Shown here one piece after another: positions 11,901-23,819 of a stretch of 64,000 nucleotides of DNA. The position numbers were made by a program, and so were the translations under genes. The DNA comes from Plicaturopsis crispa FD-325 SS-3 (lineage: Eukaryota > Basidiomycota > Agaricomycetes > Amylocorticiales > Amylocorticiaceae), in NCBI GenBank assembly GCA_000827205.1, contig KN832554.1, forward strand, positions 1,858,345 through 1,922,344, written 5' to 3'. The stretch's first letter is position 1, and every line of letters starts with the position of its first letter. The notes below the pieces were generated by a model. That model saw only the letters and a list, made by a program, of their open reading frames with translations. It was not told the origin of the DNA and ran no database searches.

Positions 11901-12476
11901 TGTCAATATCCCGCTCAAAAGTACATCTGCGCAAGACGATCCAGTTAACTCTCCGGAACCCAGTGCAAGCGATGTGACTCCACCCCGCGACAACTACGAT
12001 ACAGGGAGCCATGCGGATAATTCCAACCATAATGTGCATCTGCTCCTTCTTATGACATGGCTTCTCCCCCTCGCCGCTCCGGTCCTCGCAGTGTGGGTGC
12101 GCACCCTCATCACTGCGGGACTTACTACTCCCTTCGACGGTGATCACAATTTCCTGAATATCGCGCCCTTCCTACTTCTGGTGGACTTCGCCTCTTGGTA
12201 CAAAGGACCACTGTATGAAAAAAAGCGGTGCGTCTGGCCGGTGTACAGGACATTGGAATACTCTGACGGCTATTTCGCAGGTTTGAGCAGCGGATCTCCA
12301 TCCGATGGGCGTTCCTCGTCTTAGCTGCAGTAGCTTTCTTCCCCGGGCCTAGCGGTGCATACAGGGTCTTCGATGCTGCAAACTGTATCATCGCCCTGAT
12401 CCTTCTAGTTAGGATTGGGCCGCGCTACTGGGGTGGTAAATCGTTCGGCTCTATAGCATCCGCTCGTGTGCCCTAG
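8979..12476 (+). CDS. BST1: GPI inositol-deacylase (Bst1/PGAP1 family)
   Basis: Eight exons: 8979..9224, 9278..9437, 9663..10769, 10823..10963, 11023..11343, 11399..11648, 11706..12227, 12281..12476; 980 residues. The N-terminus has one membrane anchor (about residues 14-30), then the lumenal lipase domain: PVLFIPGNAGSSHQVRSI, DFFAVEFNEDLSAFHG, and the nucleophile elbow G178-H-S180-M-G-G, followed by MSTPHTLPPARFD. The C-terminal third has several hydrophobic membrane segments. It removes the acyl chain from inositol on newly made GPI anchors in the ER, needed for ER exit and quality control. The second intron is long for this window (225 nt), and the acceptor of exon 7 is an AAG; both are needed to keep the frame into the conserved membrane segment. 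Otherwise intact. Confidence 0.92.
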
Positions 12477-12923
12477 TAAATAGCAGTTCATTGAATCGCA
12501 AAGAAAAACCTGTACTTTGCTGTATGACATGTATTCTCGACCTTTAAACGTTGCTGTTCGTTGAGGTTTTCGCTGGGTCCCAGGAGCTGTAAGTATGTAC
12601 ACTTGCTAAACGAACTTCAAACTGAAATTGAGATCGGGATTTGTTTCCGCTCCGACGACAAGTCCGCCCGAGACCGCCTGCAACCTTTCCCCCATGTCCT
12701 CTGCACAATCTATTCCTGCGTGCACATACCACCCTCGTTGACTCTATCTAGGATTCTAGATATCCTCGCATTCGTCCCAGGACTGGACCGCAGACATCAG
12801 TCAGGGCGAACTAACGGATGTTGACGACAAACGCAGCTTTACTGTAATACTTTCAACAGGACAAGACAATCCAGGAGAACCGTTCGCCTATCCTACCACT
12901 GGCCCTGCTTTTCGCAGCTCGCC
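12477..12923. other. Intergenic, BST1 3' region and CorA promoter
   Basis: About 447 bases between two plus-strand genes, with no reading frame that resembles a known protein. A pyrimidine-rich stretch precedes the ATG at 12924. Confidence 0.5.
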
Positions 12924-15483
12924 ATGCCTTCCCCTCCCTCTGACCTCACTTTGTCAACGTCACCGACGTCCATAGGGAGAACCTCGCCTGTACACCGTCG
13001 ATCGAGCGCTAGTCCTAGCGAATTCAACGATGCAACCCTGCGTCCTCGTCTTTCTCCAACGATCGGGCGTTCATTTGACCTTAATGACCCTGAAGTTAGA
13101 GAACGCCAGCGCACCCTTGACGCAGACATGGCAATGCAGCTGTCGCGCGCTCGTCGAGACACCGTGACGAACGCTACAGCTGCTTCTCCATACGACCAGG
13201 TTCACCCGCCGCACCATTCCGACTCTTCGTTCCCCTCCATGTCGCACTCTGCGCAACATGAAATGGACATGGCGAAAGGAGACGCCCCCCACCCCGCCGA
13301 TAGCGATAATGGCGACGCGCCCGACGATGCGACTCTCTTGCTTCACGAAGAGGTTTCACCACATATCCACCATCTACACCAAATGCACGACCCATCCCTC
13401 CTTGTTTCATCGGGTCCCTCTCGGGGCCCTGATGACATCGACGATCCGGCCCCTTCCATGTTTGGTCTTCCCACATACCAGCCTAACGTCTCCCGCACGA
13501 ATTTTGACTTCTCACTCATGGAGGACTTTGCTGTCGAAGAGAAGGCTGTCTTAGGCATTACTTCTCCCCCGATAGAGTCCTCCGGGATCGCGTTCAAGCT
13601 CCGGAAGGCGCGTCAAGCCTCCGGTACAGCCCAAAATGATGCTGAGACCTCGAGCAACGCCCCTCGACGCGTTCGCGAACGGAAGCTGAGTCAAAGTAAT
13701 CCAAATCCTCGGCAGAGAAAGGGGATCGGAGGAAAAATGGCACTGTTTGAAGGAAATCAGGGAGATCCCCCGTCTTCTTTGGCTGGCCGCCTGGGACTGG
13801 GTGCGAGTGCAGAACCTCCCACCAACAACACTAGCTATTTTCCGTCCACGAATGCACCCCCGTCTGCCCCGGGACCTGAAGGAACACCCAGCATGGGTAT
13901 CTTGAATACCGGTCACGATCGGCCGTACCGCTTCTCCTTCTACTCGAACGCGTTGTCTGCAACTATCCACGCACGCAGTCTCAGCGAGCTCCCCGCGGAG
14001 GGGCAGACATTCGAGCAATTATTTTCGGGCGTCACGTCGCCGTCGCGACCGGGGACACGATCGCCGCACGCTGCGGGTGGTGGAGGAAGAAACGGGGCGG
14101 AGGGTGCTTCTGCCTTGAGCGCCCATGGTACAGGCTTCAGTACGAACAGCAATAAATACCCGGCAGATCAGAAAAATGGGATGGGCAGCGCTATGGTGGG
14201 TGGGGGCGGGGATTTCGAGGGTAGCACGTGGTGGCTAGATATACAAAGCCCCACTGACGAAGAGATGAAGATGCTTAGCAAGGTGAGTCGAGGTAGAGTG
14301 TCTATGCGCTCCGACTTAATAACCGGTTTACCATTGAAGGTCTTTTCGATCCATCCCCTTACAACGGAAGATATTCAGATGGAGGAGACTCGCGAGAAAA
14401 TCGAACTCTTCCGTAATTATTATCTAGTTTGTTTCCGCAGTTTCGACCAGGATCAGTATAGCCCGACGCACTTGGAGCCCTTGAACATGTACATCATCGT
14501 TTTCAGGGAGGGTACACTATCGGTATGTCCTCGTGGCTACATATATCACAACAGCAGTGATTGACTGGTATCATAGTTTCATTTCCGGCCAACGCCCCAT
14601 CCGCAGAACGTGCGACGGCGCATACAGCAGCTCAAGGACTACATAAGCGTGACCTCGGACTGGATATCGTACGCGCTCATTGACGACATCACCGACGCGT
14701 TTGGACCTCTGATCCAGAGCATCGAGTACGAGGTCGACAGCATCGATGAGCTCGTGCTCATACTCAAAGAGGCTGAGCAAAGCGACATGTTGAGGAGGAT
14801 TGGGACTTGCAGGAAGAAGGTCATGGGTCTCTTGAGGCTGATGGGGAACAAGGCGGATGTCGTGAAGGGTTTGGCGAAGCGATGCAACGAAAATTGGAGG
14901 GTCGCACCAACATCTGACATTGTGAGAAAGCTCCATTGACTTATATCAGCACGTCGCTGAATGCATCTTATGAACAGGGCCTTTACCTGTCGGATATCCA
15001 GGTCCGTATTGTCGCGTTCGTCGACGCCAGCTGTACTCAAAGGTTCTCTTCATAGGACCATCTGATCACGATGACTCAAAATTTGAACCACTACGAGAAG
15101 ATCTTGTCCCGTTCTCATTCAAACTACCTCGCCCAAATATCTATCGAGATGACGGATGCAAACAACCAAATCAACGATGTCCTCTCCAAACTTACAGCTC
15201 TCGGTACGGTACTTATTCCGATGAATTTGGTGACAGGTATGCACTTGATTCACCTTTCACCACCTCGCTGTATTTATCTTATGCCAGGTCTATGGGGTAT
15301 GAATGTGCATGTCCCTGGACAAGACGTCGATGTGAGTTTTTCGATCCAATCCGCACGACTCGGGTATCCTCCTAACACCTCACCTTGAAGGGATACGCAT
15401 GGTTTGTCTCTATCATCGCATGCCTAGCTGCGTTTGCTATCATAGGAGGCTACTCTACGTATAAATTTATGCTACGGCGGTAG
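12924..15483 (+). CDS. CorA-family magnesium transporter (ALR1/MNR2 type)
   Basis: Exons 12924..14282, 14340..14522, 14577..14921, 14978..15001, 15056..15236, 15288..15331 and 15391..15483 give 742 residues. A long, Ser/Pro/His-rich cytosolic N-terminal region (about 1-430) precedes the CorA core: TWWLDIQSPTDEEM, FSIHPLTTEDIQMEETREKI, FRNYYLVCFRSF, a long helical stalk, then membrane segment 1 ending in the ion-selectivity motif G701-M702-N703 (LWGMNVHVPGQ) and membrane segment 2 ending in RR at the stop. It moves Mg2+ across the plasma membrane or vacuole; the ALR versus MNR2 subtype cannot be settled here. The histidine-rich stretch near residues 135-150 (SPHIHHLHQMHD) could bind metal (inference). 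The first intron is 57 nt, in frame and free of stops. Confidence 0.93.
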
Positions 15484-16080
15484 TTTTTGGCAGACTCTTG
15501 GTTGCATATCACGGTCCCTCCCAGCGTCATCGGACGACTTCGTAAGTTATTGCATCGGCATTCGTAGACTCTAGAAACTTATACTTAATGCGACTACACT
15601 GTAATCCCGCGCGTGTTTTCGAGTATGTGCGATCTCTCCTGATAGGCATACTGTGAACAGGTGCGTGTCCGTGTCCGTGTCTTAAACATCACAGTGTATG
15701 CAGCTACTTACCACCGTTTGCTCTAGCAGAACCCCATTCAGCTACGAAGAATGGCTTTGGCCTCCGACTCGGAGTCTCGGACTAGGATTCATAACACACA
15801 TTGCTAAAAATGGCAATCAATCCTAGTACGCGGCCTTGCCGCCAGAAAATTAACAGCAATTATAGCAGCTCGCATACGCGTCGACTCGGCACTGCGACAA
15901 TTGGTGACAGTAATGCACCGAGTTGAAGCACAGCTCTGGCAAGAGGCAATGTTGTGTCTACTATTTGAGATGACGTGTACGCCATATATATAACATGTCC
16001 GAATCAACTTTATTGCTTTCAACTGCCTATCCTTGACTGACTTGAACTCCTCCCCCCCAGAATATTCTTGATTCTCTACA
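15484..16080. other. Intergenic, CorA 3' region and dehydrogenase promoter
   Basis: About 597 bases without a recognisable gene. It contains a short run of the hexamer gtgtcc (near 15665), and a pyrimidine-rich tract directly before the next ATG at 16081. Confidence 0.5.
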
Positions 16081-17498
16081 ATGACTTTCTGTGGATTCGC
16101 GGCGCTCGTACGCGAAGAGTTGCCCGCTGGAAAGCCGAAATTCACTGAGGACGATCTCCCCGACCTAACAGGCCAGGTCATAATCGTGACCGGAGGCAAC
16201 TCCGGAATCGGAAGAGTAACCACCAGGGTGAGCATACACAATAGATATCGTAAATTGTTGTTTGCCGACAATGTCGTCAGGCTCTACTCAAGCACAACGC
16301 AAAGGTGTATATTGCATCTAGGAGCCAGGCTAAAGTTGAAGAAGCAATCAAAGCGCTCAAGGAGGAGACTGGCAAAGACTCTGTGCACTTCTTGAAGCTG
16401 GACCTCGCAGATTTGAAATCTGTCAAGGCAGCGGCAGAGGATTTCTTACAGTGCAGACACATTCATTTGAGCTCGCCGGCCGCCGTATACTGATTAAATA
16501 TATGCCTAGGCGCGAGAGCCAGCTCCACGTCCTATATAACAACGGGTACGTCTTCCGACTTCATCTGCCCGTTCAAATCATTACCAACTAAATATCTCAG
16601 AGGCGTCATGGTGCCGCCGTTGGACGATTTGACTGTGGACGGGTATGACCTTCAATTCGGTACCAACGTCTTAGGCATGTCACATCCCAGCTGAACATAT
16701 AACGCACTCATGTTGACCGGGATGTCTTCAGGTCATTTCTACTTCACCAAGCTGCTCTTGCCCGTTCTTCTGGCGACAGCGAAGACGTCGCCGCAGAAAT
16801 CTGTCCGCGTAGTGCACACATCGTCCGATGCACAGTGGTTTAGCAACATCCACTATGACACGCTGAGAGATGGGCCAGCGAGAAGGAAATACGGGACTGA
16901 GCAGTTGTACGCCCAGAGTAAAAATGTGAGGTTTTGCGATGCTAACCACTCAGTGGTGCGGGGAGGCTTACATGTGTTTGACCTTCACAGGGGAACGTCG
17001 TTTTTTCGAATGAGCTCGCACGGCGTTACGGCGACCAAGGGATCATCTCTGTGTCACTCAACCCAGGTGAAAACCTTGTACAGCATTCTCCCTGTTTCAA
17101 ACTCATGCTCTCTACCGTAGGTATACTCAAGACGGAGCTACAACGTAATTTGACGGGTATGCAAGAAAAGATTGTGGTATGACTTGCTTTCGTTTGTCTT
17201 ACCAGGTTCTTGACCTGTGAGCTCACATGCCTCGCTGTAGAACAAGATTCTCAAAGACGTGAACGTCTACGGAGCGACTTCTACTTTATATGCAGGTTTC
17301 TCTCCTGAAGGCGCTGCGCTCAATGGCCAGGTGAGAAATGCTGTCACGATGATATTCTCCTGGGGCCGCGCACTCATCTTCACCTAGTATATCATCCCTT
17401 GGGCAAGACTTGGCAGGGCGCGTGGGAATGCCTTGGACCCTAAGGATGGACAGAAGCTCTGGGACTGGCTCGATGAGCAGGTCTCTAAGGTTGCGTAG
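16081..17498 (+). CDS. Short-chain dehydrogenase/reductase (retinol dehydrogenase-like)
   Basis: Nine short exons (16081..16227, 16281..16450, 16510..16545, 16601..16674, 16732..16925, 16991..17066, 17121..17176, 17241..17330, 17388..17498) give 317 residues. The Rossmann dinucleotide motif is T37-GGNSGIG44, followed by [10 protein letters not shown], the LDLADL acidic site, NNGG (usual NNAG) and the catalytic Y202-x-x-x-K206 (YAQSK). Such enzymes oxidise or reduce alcohols and ketones with NAD(P)(H); the substrate cannot be told. The family is common in many copies in wood-decay and litter fungi and often has roles in lipid or aromatic metabolism (family knowledge). The fourth intron appears to be GC-AG (donor GCATGT at 16675), the only choice that keeps the frame into the [11 protein letters not shown] helix. 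Confidence 0.88.
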
Positions 17499-18135
17499 AT
17501 CAGTAGTCCAACGCTGGGTCATCCTGTGTTCTCTCCGATGTCTCTAGGATTTTGAAACCGTTCTTGCTATATAGTCTATATATATTTTGGGCCCTCTGCA
17601 TATGTGCGGCGCGCCTCGGGATCCTCAAGACTTTTGAATCTTACCGCCGCTTTCGGTGCACCTACTCACTCGCACTTGCCAGTCAACCTCCAGCCGCGTC
17701 AAATTCAATACCGCGACCGAGCTATGATGGCATTTGAATCACGATACTTACACAGTATCATGATCTAGATCCAACACCACATCGATATAAGTACTTGGTC
17801 GGAGCTCCCTGAGTTCAGAGGGCTGAGAGTTCACGTTATCAGTGACGTTCACTCTCCATATTGCGCCTAACTTCAAGTACCTTAGCGTGCTTACAGCTCA
17901 GGTAAGTGAGCAACAACATCATCCGCCGGAATGCATACCCGTTACTGATGAGACATGGCAGCTGCGCTGCATACAAGCGCCCATACTTGTAACACTGCGA
18001 CAAAGGAGGGAAGACGTACGACGGTATGTCGCGGTCCACGCGTGCTGGTCTGTTTGTTTTGACGAATACGTCTTGGCACAGGGCATGTCAGAGTTATCCG
18101 TTATCTGGCATGCACTTCGCCAGCGTTTCCGACCT
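17499..18135. other. Intergenic between dehydrogenase and truncated F-box copy
   Basis: About 637 bases. A reading frame is open upstream of the F-box copy from 17842, but its first ~98 codons have no match in the three longer paralogs, so I treat it as non-coding upstream sequence. Confidence 0.4.
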
Positions 18136-18804
18136 ATGGATTCCCCAAATGCAGACGACACAGCGGCGCATGCACTGGCATCCCAGAATCGCTCCCTCAG
18201 CACCGGACGACCACGCCCGTATATTCTCTTCCTCCCCACCGAATTGCTCTCCATGATATTCAAACATGTCCATTTTCAACATTTGGACACGTTTGACTTT
18301 TTCATGACTCTCCGCGAGGGGAAAAATATTTCACGGTCCGAAGTGTACTGGACCGAAGAGATGCTCAACAAATTCTACCCCGAGGGCCCTGAATGGACAA
18401 AGCACGACGATATAAGGGCACGGAACATATTCCCGTACAACCTCGCTGCCGTCTGTCCGAAATTCCGTGCCATCCTGAGCACCGTGCCACAGTATTGGAC
18501 TCGGCTCGTCATAGACATTGGCCGGGACGCGACACCTCTCTCCGAGGTTCGATCCTATTTGGAATGGTCGAAAGCTCTGCCGCTCGAGGTCACGGTTCTT
18601 CGCCGCGATGGCTATGCGGGTACCGATGCCTTAGAGGCCAACCGTGTCGCCGCAGTCAGTCGACTCTTAGCACCCCATTTTCATCGCTTCAAGGCCCTCG
18701 AGTTCAGGGTGCTCGATCCCGCATCCCTTCCCACTATGGGCGTCGAATTTCAGGGCACAGCTCCTCTTCTGAAGCAAGTGAAGTTTACTTCCGTGGTGGA
18801 TTAG
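18136..18804 (+). pseudogene. Truncated F-box protein copy (222 aa)
   Basis: From the ATG at 18136 the protein runs parallel to the longer paralogs at 43.7, 53.7 and 60.1 kb: GRPRPYILFLPTELLSMIF (F-box core), YNLAAVCPKFRAILSTVPQY, WTRLVIDIGRDATPLSEVR, LEVTVLRRDGYAGTDALEA, APHFHRFKALEFRVLD. It stops at 18804 after FTSVVD, where the paralogs read FTSVRDSGG and go on for about 290 more residues. A single-base shift just before the stop would restore only DSG; beyond that I find no similarity. So the leucine-rich-repeat-like half is missing, probably lost by deletion. F-box proteins recruit substrates to SCF ubiquitin ligases; without its substrate-binding half this copy is probably non-functional, though a short product could still bind Skp1. 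Confidence 0.7.
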
Positions 18805-19079
18805 CGGTGTGGACTGCTCGTGTATCTCCACCACAACTACAACTCCACAGTCAACACGATTCCCATATACCGCTTCATGCCTTATTTTCGCTCCTCGAAC
18901 GATTGGCTGTAGGTTATGCACACACTCAGCAAAATAACGTTCAGCGGGGACCATTCATGCATGTAATAAATTAAGAGGTATGTATGATAGATAGGACGAA
19001 AAACAATAAGTGGAATGTCTGCAAATGAGGGTGTAGATATAATAAGCAGTATGAGATGAGAGCACGACGAAAAGATAGT
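18805..19079. other. Spacer after truncated F-box copy
   Basis: About 275 bases between the broken F-box copy and the stop of the minus-strand coiled-coil gene. No remains of the missing F-box half are readable. The right part is AT-rich and probably serves as 3' UTR of the minus-strand gene. Confidence 0.4.
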
Positions 19080-21386
19080 TCAGGCCCTGGCAGCACTCGT
19101 CCTCCTCCGCTCCGCCTCGTCCAGCACACTCTTCGGGCCCCGCTTAGCCATTGCCCAGAGGAACACGAGAATGATGATGGCAAACTGAAGCCACAGCCAT
19201 AATTCGAGGACAACGGCCCCAACTCCCTTGTCCTGGCTCTGCGACAGCACAGTGCGGTCTTCGTGCGGCTTGTCGGCCACGTCGGCGTCGGCGTCCTCGT
19301 CGAGACGCACGACGTTTTCCTTCGACACCGTACCAGAGGCCGTTGAGCTGCTCCCTTGGCTCGCTCCTGTTAGTTTCTCGACGACCACATCGAGTGCAGT
19401 GGCCAGTCGCGACGGCATCGGCGGGTCAGGGCGGCTCCGAGATGGCTCGTCCTCATCTTTGGTAGACCGTTTCGGTCCGAGGAGCGACTCGCGAAAGCGC
19501 CCATTGACCCACTGATTCGTGCGAGAGCGTACAGTCTGAGACATACGGCGATATCGTAGCGATTGCTTTGCGCGTGCCGCCAGACTGTCGTCGGACAGAG
19601 GTATATGGTTTACGGGCGTTGGCGTCTCGGGAGGCAGGATGCTCGGACCAGAGGGGGCGGGAGTACACGCAGCGCTTATGCCGTATAGACTGCTGGTGCG
19701 TAGATGGTGGTTGGGCGCGAACTCGTCGCCGAATGCACTGCCGAGCTCGCTTTGTAGCGAGTGCCTGCCCTCGCCGTCGAGGGGAGACAATGAGTCTAGG
19801 AGGGTGTGCGTAGGTGGAATGCTGAGTGTAGAGAGCGTGGGTGAAGTTGGTTGGGATATATTGAGATCTATCTCGTGTGCGGGGAAAGGAACTGGTTGCG
19901 TCGCAAAATACGAGGCATTCTGCGACCCAGGCGCTTTCGGAGCGTTTGAATGGGGCGAATCGAATAACCCGACTACGGATTTCCGTGTCTTGTGCATACC
20001 GCCACCCTTCTGCATACTGGGAATACTACCTTTCCCGCCTCCTTCACCAAAAACATCCCCTTGCCCCGTGCCAATCGCACGTCGCAAACTACGGAATTTG
20101 ACTGCGCCAGGTTCACCGCTAGTAGGTTGTAGCTGACTGTCATCGAGAACGAGCTCGAATTCGACAGTTTCCCCGTCACCAAGAGTCGCGTACATTTCAC
20201 GCATGCAGTGGGCGTCATGCTGTACTGCACGCACTCTGGCCGCCGTCGTGGTCTGTTGCAAGCCGATCTGTGCATTAGCTTCCTCAAGCTCCTGTATCTT
20301 GTGTAGAAGTCGAGAGATGAGGGCTGGTTCCTGGCTGGACGCGGGTACGGAAGGAAGGGACTGCGACGCTGCAAATTCCATTGATGGTTTCGTGGAGAGG
20401 TTGACCTTCGGTGCTGGAGTGGTCGGGAGTGTAAAAAGTGCGGGATGTGATGCTCGTCTGTGAAGAGGCATTGCGGTGAGATCGAGAGGATTGCCCGGGG
20501 CAAAGTCTCTAACTTCTTCGTTCTCCTCGTCATCGGTGATAGATGACTTGCTCCTGAGCGCTCGGACGCGTTCTTCGTGTTCCTCCCTTCTCTTCGCCGT
20601 AGACTCTTCAGCAAGTGCGAGCGCACTTGTGCGTTCTTCGAGCTGCTCACTCCGCGCGCGGGTGCTCTCCAGCTCTTCCCGGAGGGTCTGCAGCTCCTTC
20701 TCGAGCTTGCGTAGTCTCCTGCGGCCTGCCTGGTCCGCATGTATGGAATCAGACTCCAGACGTTCGAGCTTGCTCATGAGCTCTGCGTTCTGGTCGGATA
20801 GAAGAGATATATCGGCAGGATTAATGGAGATGCGTCGCGTATGTCTGGTACGAGCGCCAGGGGGTAATGAAAGCGCCGCAGAAGGTGGTGGGGAGGACAC
20901 AGACTGGTCCAGGGATGTCGTAGACATTGCGGGAGAATGGAGGGGTGACCTAGGGATACGTGCAAGGAGGGCTTCGTGCTGGCTCTTGAGCGACAGGTTC
21001 GTCTCAAATAAGCTCTTGCATACTGCAGTAGTGAGCCCCAGCTCTGCGATACAATTAGTGTAACTTTATGGTTGTAAATCACTGCGCGACGTACCGTTTT
21101 CGCGTTCCTTGATGAGCCCGTCAGCCTTCAGCAGGAGATCTGCAAGTTCACTTCGTGACTTCTCTCCAGGCGCGTCGGCACTAAGTTGTATGGGTGACGC
21201 TAGCAACGCGTTATCACTCGGACCATTGGTATCATCGTCGCTGTCGGGGATAGAGTGGATCGTTGGAAAGGCAGCCCGAGCGTAAGGTGGTGGGGGTGAG
21301 GCCTTGAGGGCCGAATTGGACGAGGCTCGTCGGACTTTGGCAGGAGGACGCGGACGAGGTGTCTCTTGTACATCGTTCGAGAGCAT
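19080..21386 (-). CDS. Coiled-coil protein with C-terminal membrane anchor (751 aa)
   Basis: Two exons (21095..21386 and 19080..21043). The N-terminus is Pro/Ser-rich (RPRPPAKVRRASSNS) followed by a short helix ending GLIKEREN that continues across the intron. Residues about 165-270 form a strong coiled coil (ELMSKLERLESD, LEKELQTLREELESTRARS, LEERTSALALAEEST), and a second one lies near residue 345 (ISRLLHKIQELEEANAQIG). A Ser/Pro-rich linker leads to a final hydrophobic segment (LELWLWLQFAIIILVFLWAM) and a basic tail, so it looks tail-anchored. This design suggests a tether or motor adaptor on an organelle, but I do not recognise the family and do not assign a function. Start chosen at the ATG of MLSNDVQ; an in-frame ATG further up (21533) looks like 5' UTR. 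Confidence 0.78.
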
Positions 21387-21809
21387 TTCTCGCAGCCAAA
21401 ATGTAGATATGAGGGTTAAGGTGTCGCGGGGGAGGTGGTTAGGTTGTGTTTGATCCAAGAAAAGGTGTATATCAAATCGACATGGAGCCGTACGAGTAGT
21501 AAAGATGTTGTACCAAACGCAGATGTCCAGCACACTGCGGACTCCTGCCGATTGAGATTGCAGCTGCGACTATATGGCAGAGGATGTGTTCAGACCAGAC
21601 GGCGTCGACGTCGGAAATGCAATGGTCTCCATGGCCATACTTCAAATATCAGACGTAGATTCACGTGAATCACAACGTGTGGGGAACGCGGGGAAGGAGT
21701 GTCAAGGCAGCAACAAGACAGCATGTTATTGCAGCTGCAGTTCACCAATTACTATTTCCCTGTGACTAGAATACATCCATTTTCACGGTGATCGTACTTT
21801 CCATTATCA
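21387..21809. other. Intergenic between coiled-coil gene and amidohydrolase
   Basis: About 423 bases with the promoter of the minus-strand coiled-coil gene and the 3' end of the minus-strand amidohydrolase. Nothing else recognised. Confidence 0.5.
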
Positions 21810-22934
21810 CTACCACCCAAATAGCTTCTCGGCATTCGTGTGGTTGAGACCCGCCAATTTTCCCCCGCTGGGGTCTTCCTGGATAAATTCCTCCAGCGCC
21901 TGCGTTACCTTTACGCCACCCGACAGTGGAAAATATGGCCAATCGGATCCAAATAGGATCTTGTCCGGGGTGGTGAACTCGAGGAGAGCTAGAAGCTGGC
22001 CCTTGCTTGTGCTCAACGCAACGTCGACCCAGAATCGTTGCATTTGACGTTTACTGTAGATCCATGCATACACGGCGCATCACCATCGGCAATTTCGGGA
22101 GATAAAGTGGAGGACGTACAAGTCTGCTGCGTCTATGCCGAGGGGGGCCGCGTCGAAGAGGGTAAGTGCGCGCGGTAGGATAAAAGGCAGCGTTCCGCCA
22201 TCGTGCGAGAGGATTATCTTGACGTTCGGGTGGGTTTCAAGGGTCTTTGTTACCACCAAATCGACTGCAGCACGAGTCGTTCCGTGAGGAAAGTCGAAGA
22301 CGGGCGTTGGAACGATACCACCGATAAACGAGGGAGTGCTAGGGGCAACGTTAGCTGGGATCCAAATGAGATGAAACATAATGGATTCCCGTACATATCA
22401 ATAGTGGTCGGATGAAGGAATATGACGGCCTTGAATTCATCCAGTTTGTCCCATATTGGTTGGAAGGATGGATGTCCTATGAGCCTGTGCTGCATCAGTT
22501 GCAATTCGAAAAAATAAAGTCAGAGGCAAGCAGACACACTTGGCCTGATACGAAGTCATGATAACAACACCATCTGCCTTGGCCTCGCCCAGCGCCCAAG
22601 CGACCTCGGCCACAGCACCCTCCACATCTGTGAAGTCGGGCAAGCTCGCGAACCATCCGAATTTGCCTCCACTCTCATCCACGACCTTCTTTGTAACCTC
22701 ATTTAACGTTCTGGCCAACTTCCGCCCAGCTTCGCCGTTTCCTGCGACAGCTGGACCTGGCGCACTGCAGGACAGTATGCCTTTGGCGATTTCGAGCGTG
22801 TCCATGGCGGCAGTGGCTGATGCGGCAGTCCATTCAGGAATATTCCAGCCCGCGGGATCGCCTCCCGCGGCCAGCATGGCATCTTTGAGCTGAGAGGGTA
22901 CGAAATGGAAGTGGGTGTCGATTCGGTTGGCCAT
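21810..22934 (-). CDS. Amidohydrolase, ACMSD-like decarboxylase
   Basis: Exons 22540..22934, 22395..22484, 22120..22338 and 21810..22053 give 315 residues. The protein begins with the metal-binding H8-x-H10 (IDTHFHF), has LHPTTID, then ILSHDGGTLPF with catalytic-type His207, and near the end FGSDWPYFP with Asp272, which together define the amidohydrolase-2 family that includes 2-amino-3-carboxymuconate-6-semialdehyde decarboxylase and 6-methylsalicylate or gamma-resorcylate decarboxylases. The likely reaction is non-oxidative decarboxylation of an aromatic or muconate-type acid with a bound divalent metal; the substrate is not shown by the sequence. Start chosen at MANRIDTH because it places HxH at the usual extreme N-terminus; a longer in-frame start at 22976 adds only a low-complexity leader. 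Confidence 0.87.
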
Positions 22935-23819
22935 GGTGTAGATTTCTGTGGTCGACGTCGACAATTTTATACGCACGTCAACGCGTCTTGGCGGGCAGCC
23001 ATGTCAGTCCACATGAGTCACGCAGCGGGGCCTGACTAGTGAGCATTGATATGATGCACACAGGATAATGCGTTTTCGCAACTTTACTAAACAGCATACG
23101 GTGAGCGGTGCAAAGGCGCATACCCTGGATAGGCAGCCGCGGTCCAAACCGAAGCCACACAAACTACTCACCAGTAGCGTTCAAAGTTTTGAATCTTCAT
23201 CGCCATGTCGAGCCTCATCACTGACAGTGCATGCTTGCGCAATAGCGCAGCCGTCGTCCGAGCCGAGGCGGAACCTCGCGATACGTCGCAAAACTGACTG
23301 CAATCTACATCACGCTAGAGCGCACCGGACCAGGCATGATGAGTACATTTTTCACAAGTAAGTAGTTGCGTAGTCACTCACCGTTACATTCTACTACTAC
23401 TGTGACAGTAGCGGTACAAAGTGTGGTCCAGGTTACCCAAACGTCCTGACAGACAACTTGCCAACCTAAATTTTGAACTCCGCGAACATGTCTTCTTTAA
23501 AGGCGCGGCGCTCAGACTTGTTGGGTCTGTCGTCGCAGGTCGGGTGGTGTAGCATGCCACTGACTCTACGTTCTAACGGCGTATTAAACTCATTGCAAAG
23601 AATAGGAATGCACAAAGGGGATGCATGTGTCCATGATAGGTGGTATTTGAGCGATGCTAGAACAGTGATGCAAAAAGTGGGTGAGACTCGGGAGGGGACA
23701 TGGTGATGTACAGTATCTTTCAATACACGGTCAAGTTTATCCAGTGAGAAGATGCATATAAGCGACGAACATGTGTAGCCTGTTTGCGATGAAGATAATA
23801 TACCTCTGGAAGTTGTAAA
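22935..23819. other. Intergenic between amidohydrolase and nucleoporin
   Basis: About 885 bases on the upstream side of the amidohydrolase and downstream of the nucleoporin. Small frames on both strands look random. I see no repeat or RNA gene. Confidence 0.45.

Noticed and set aside
17842-18135. N-terminal extension of the truncated F-box copy
   Set aside because: The frame is open, but the other three copies begin at the position equal to 18136 and the extension matches none of them.
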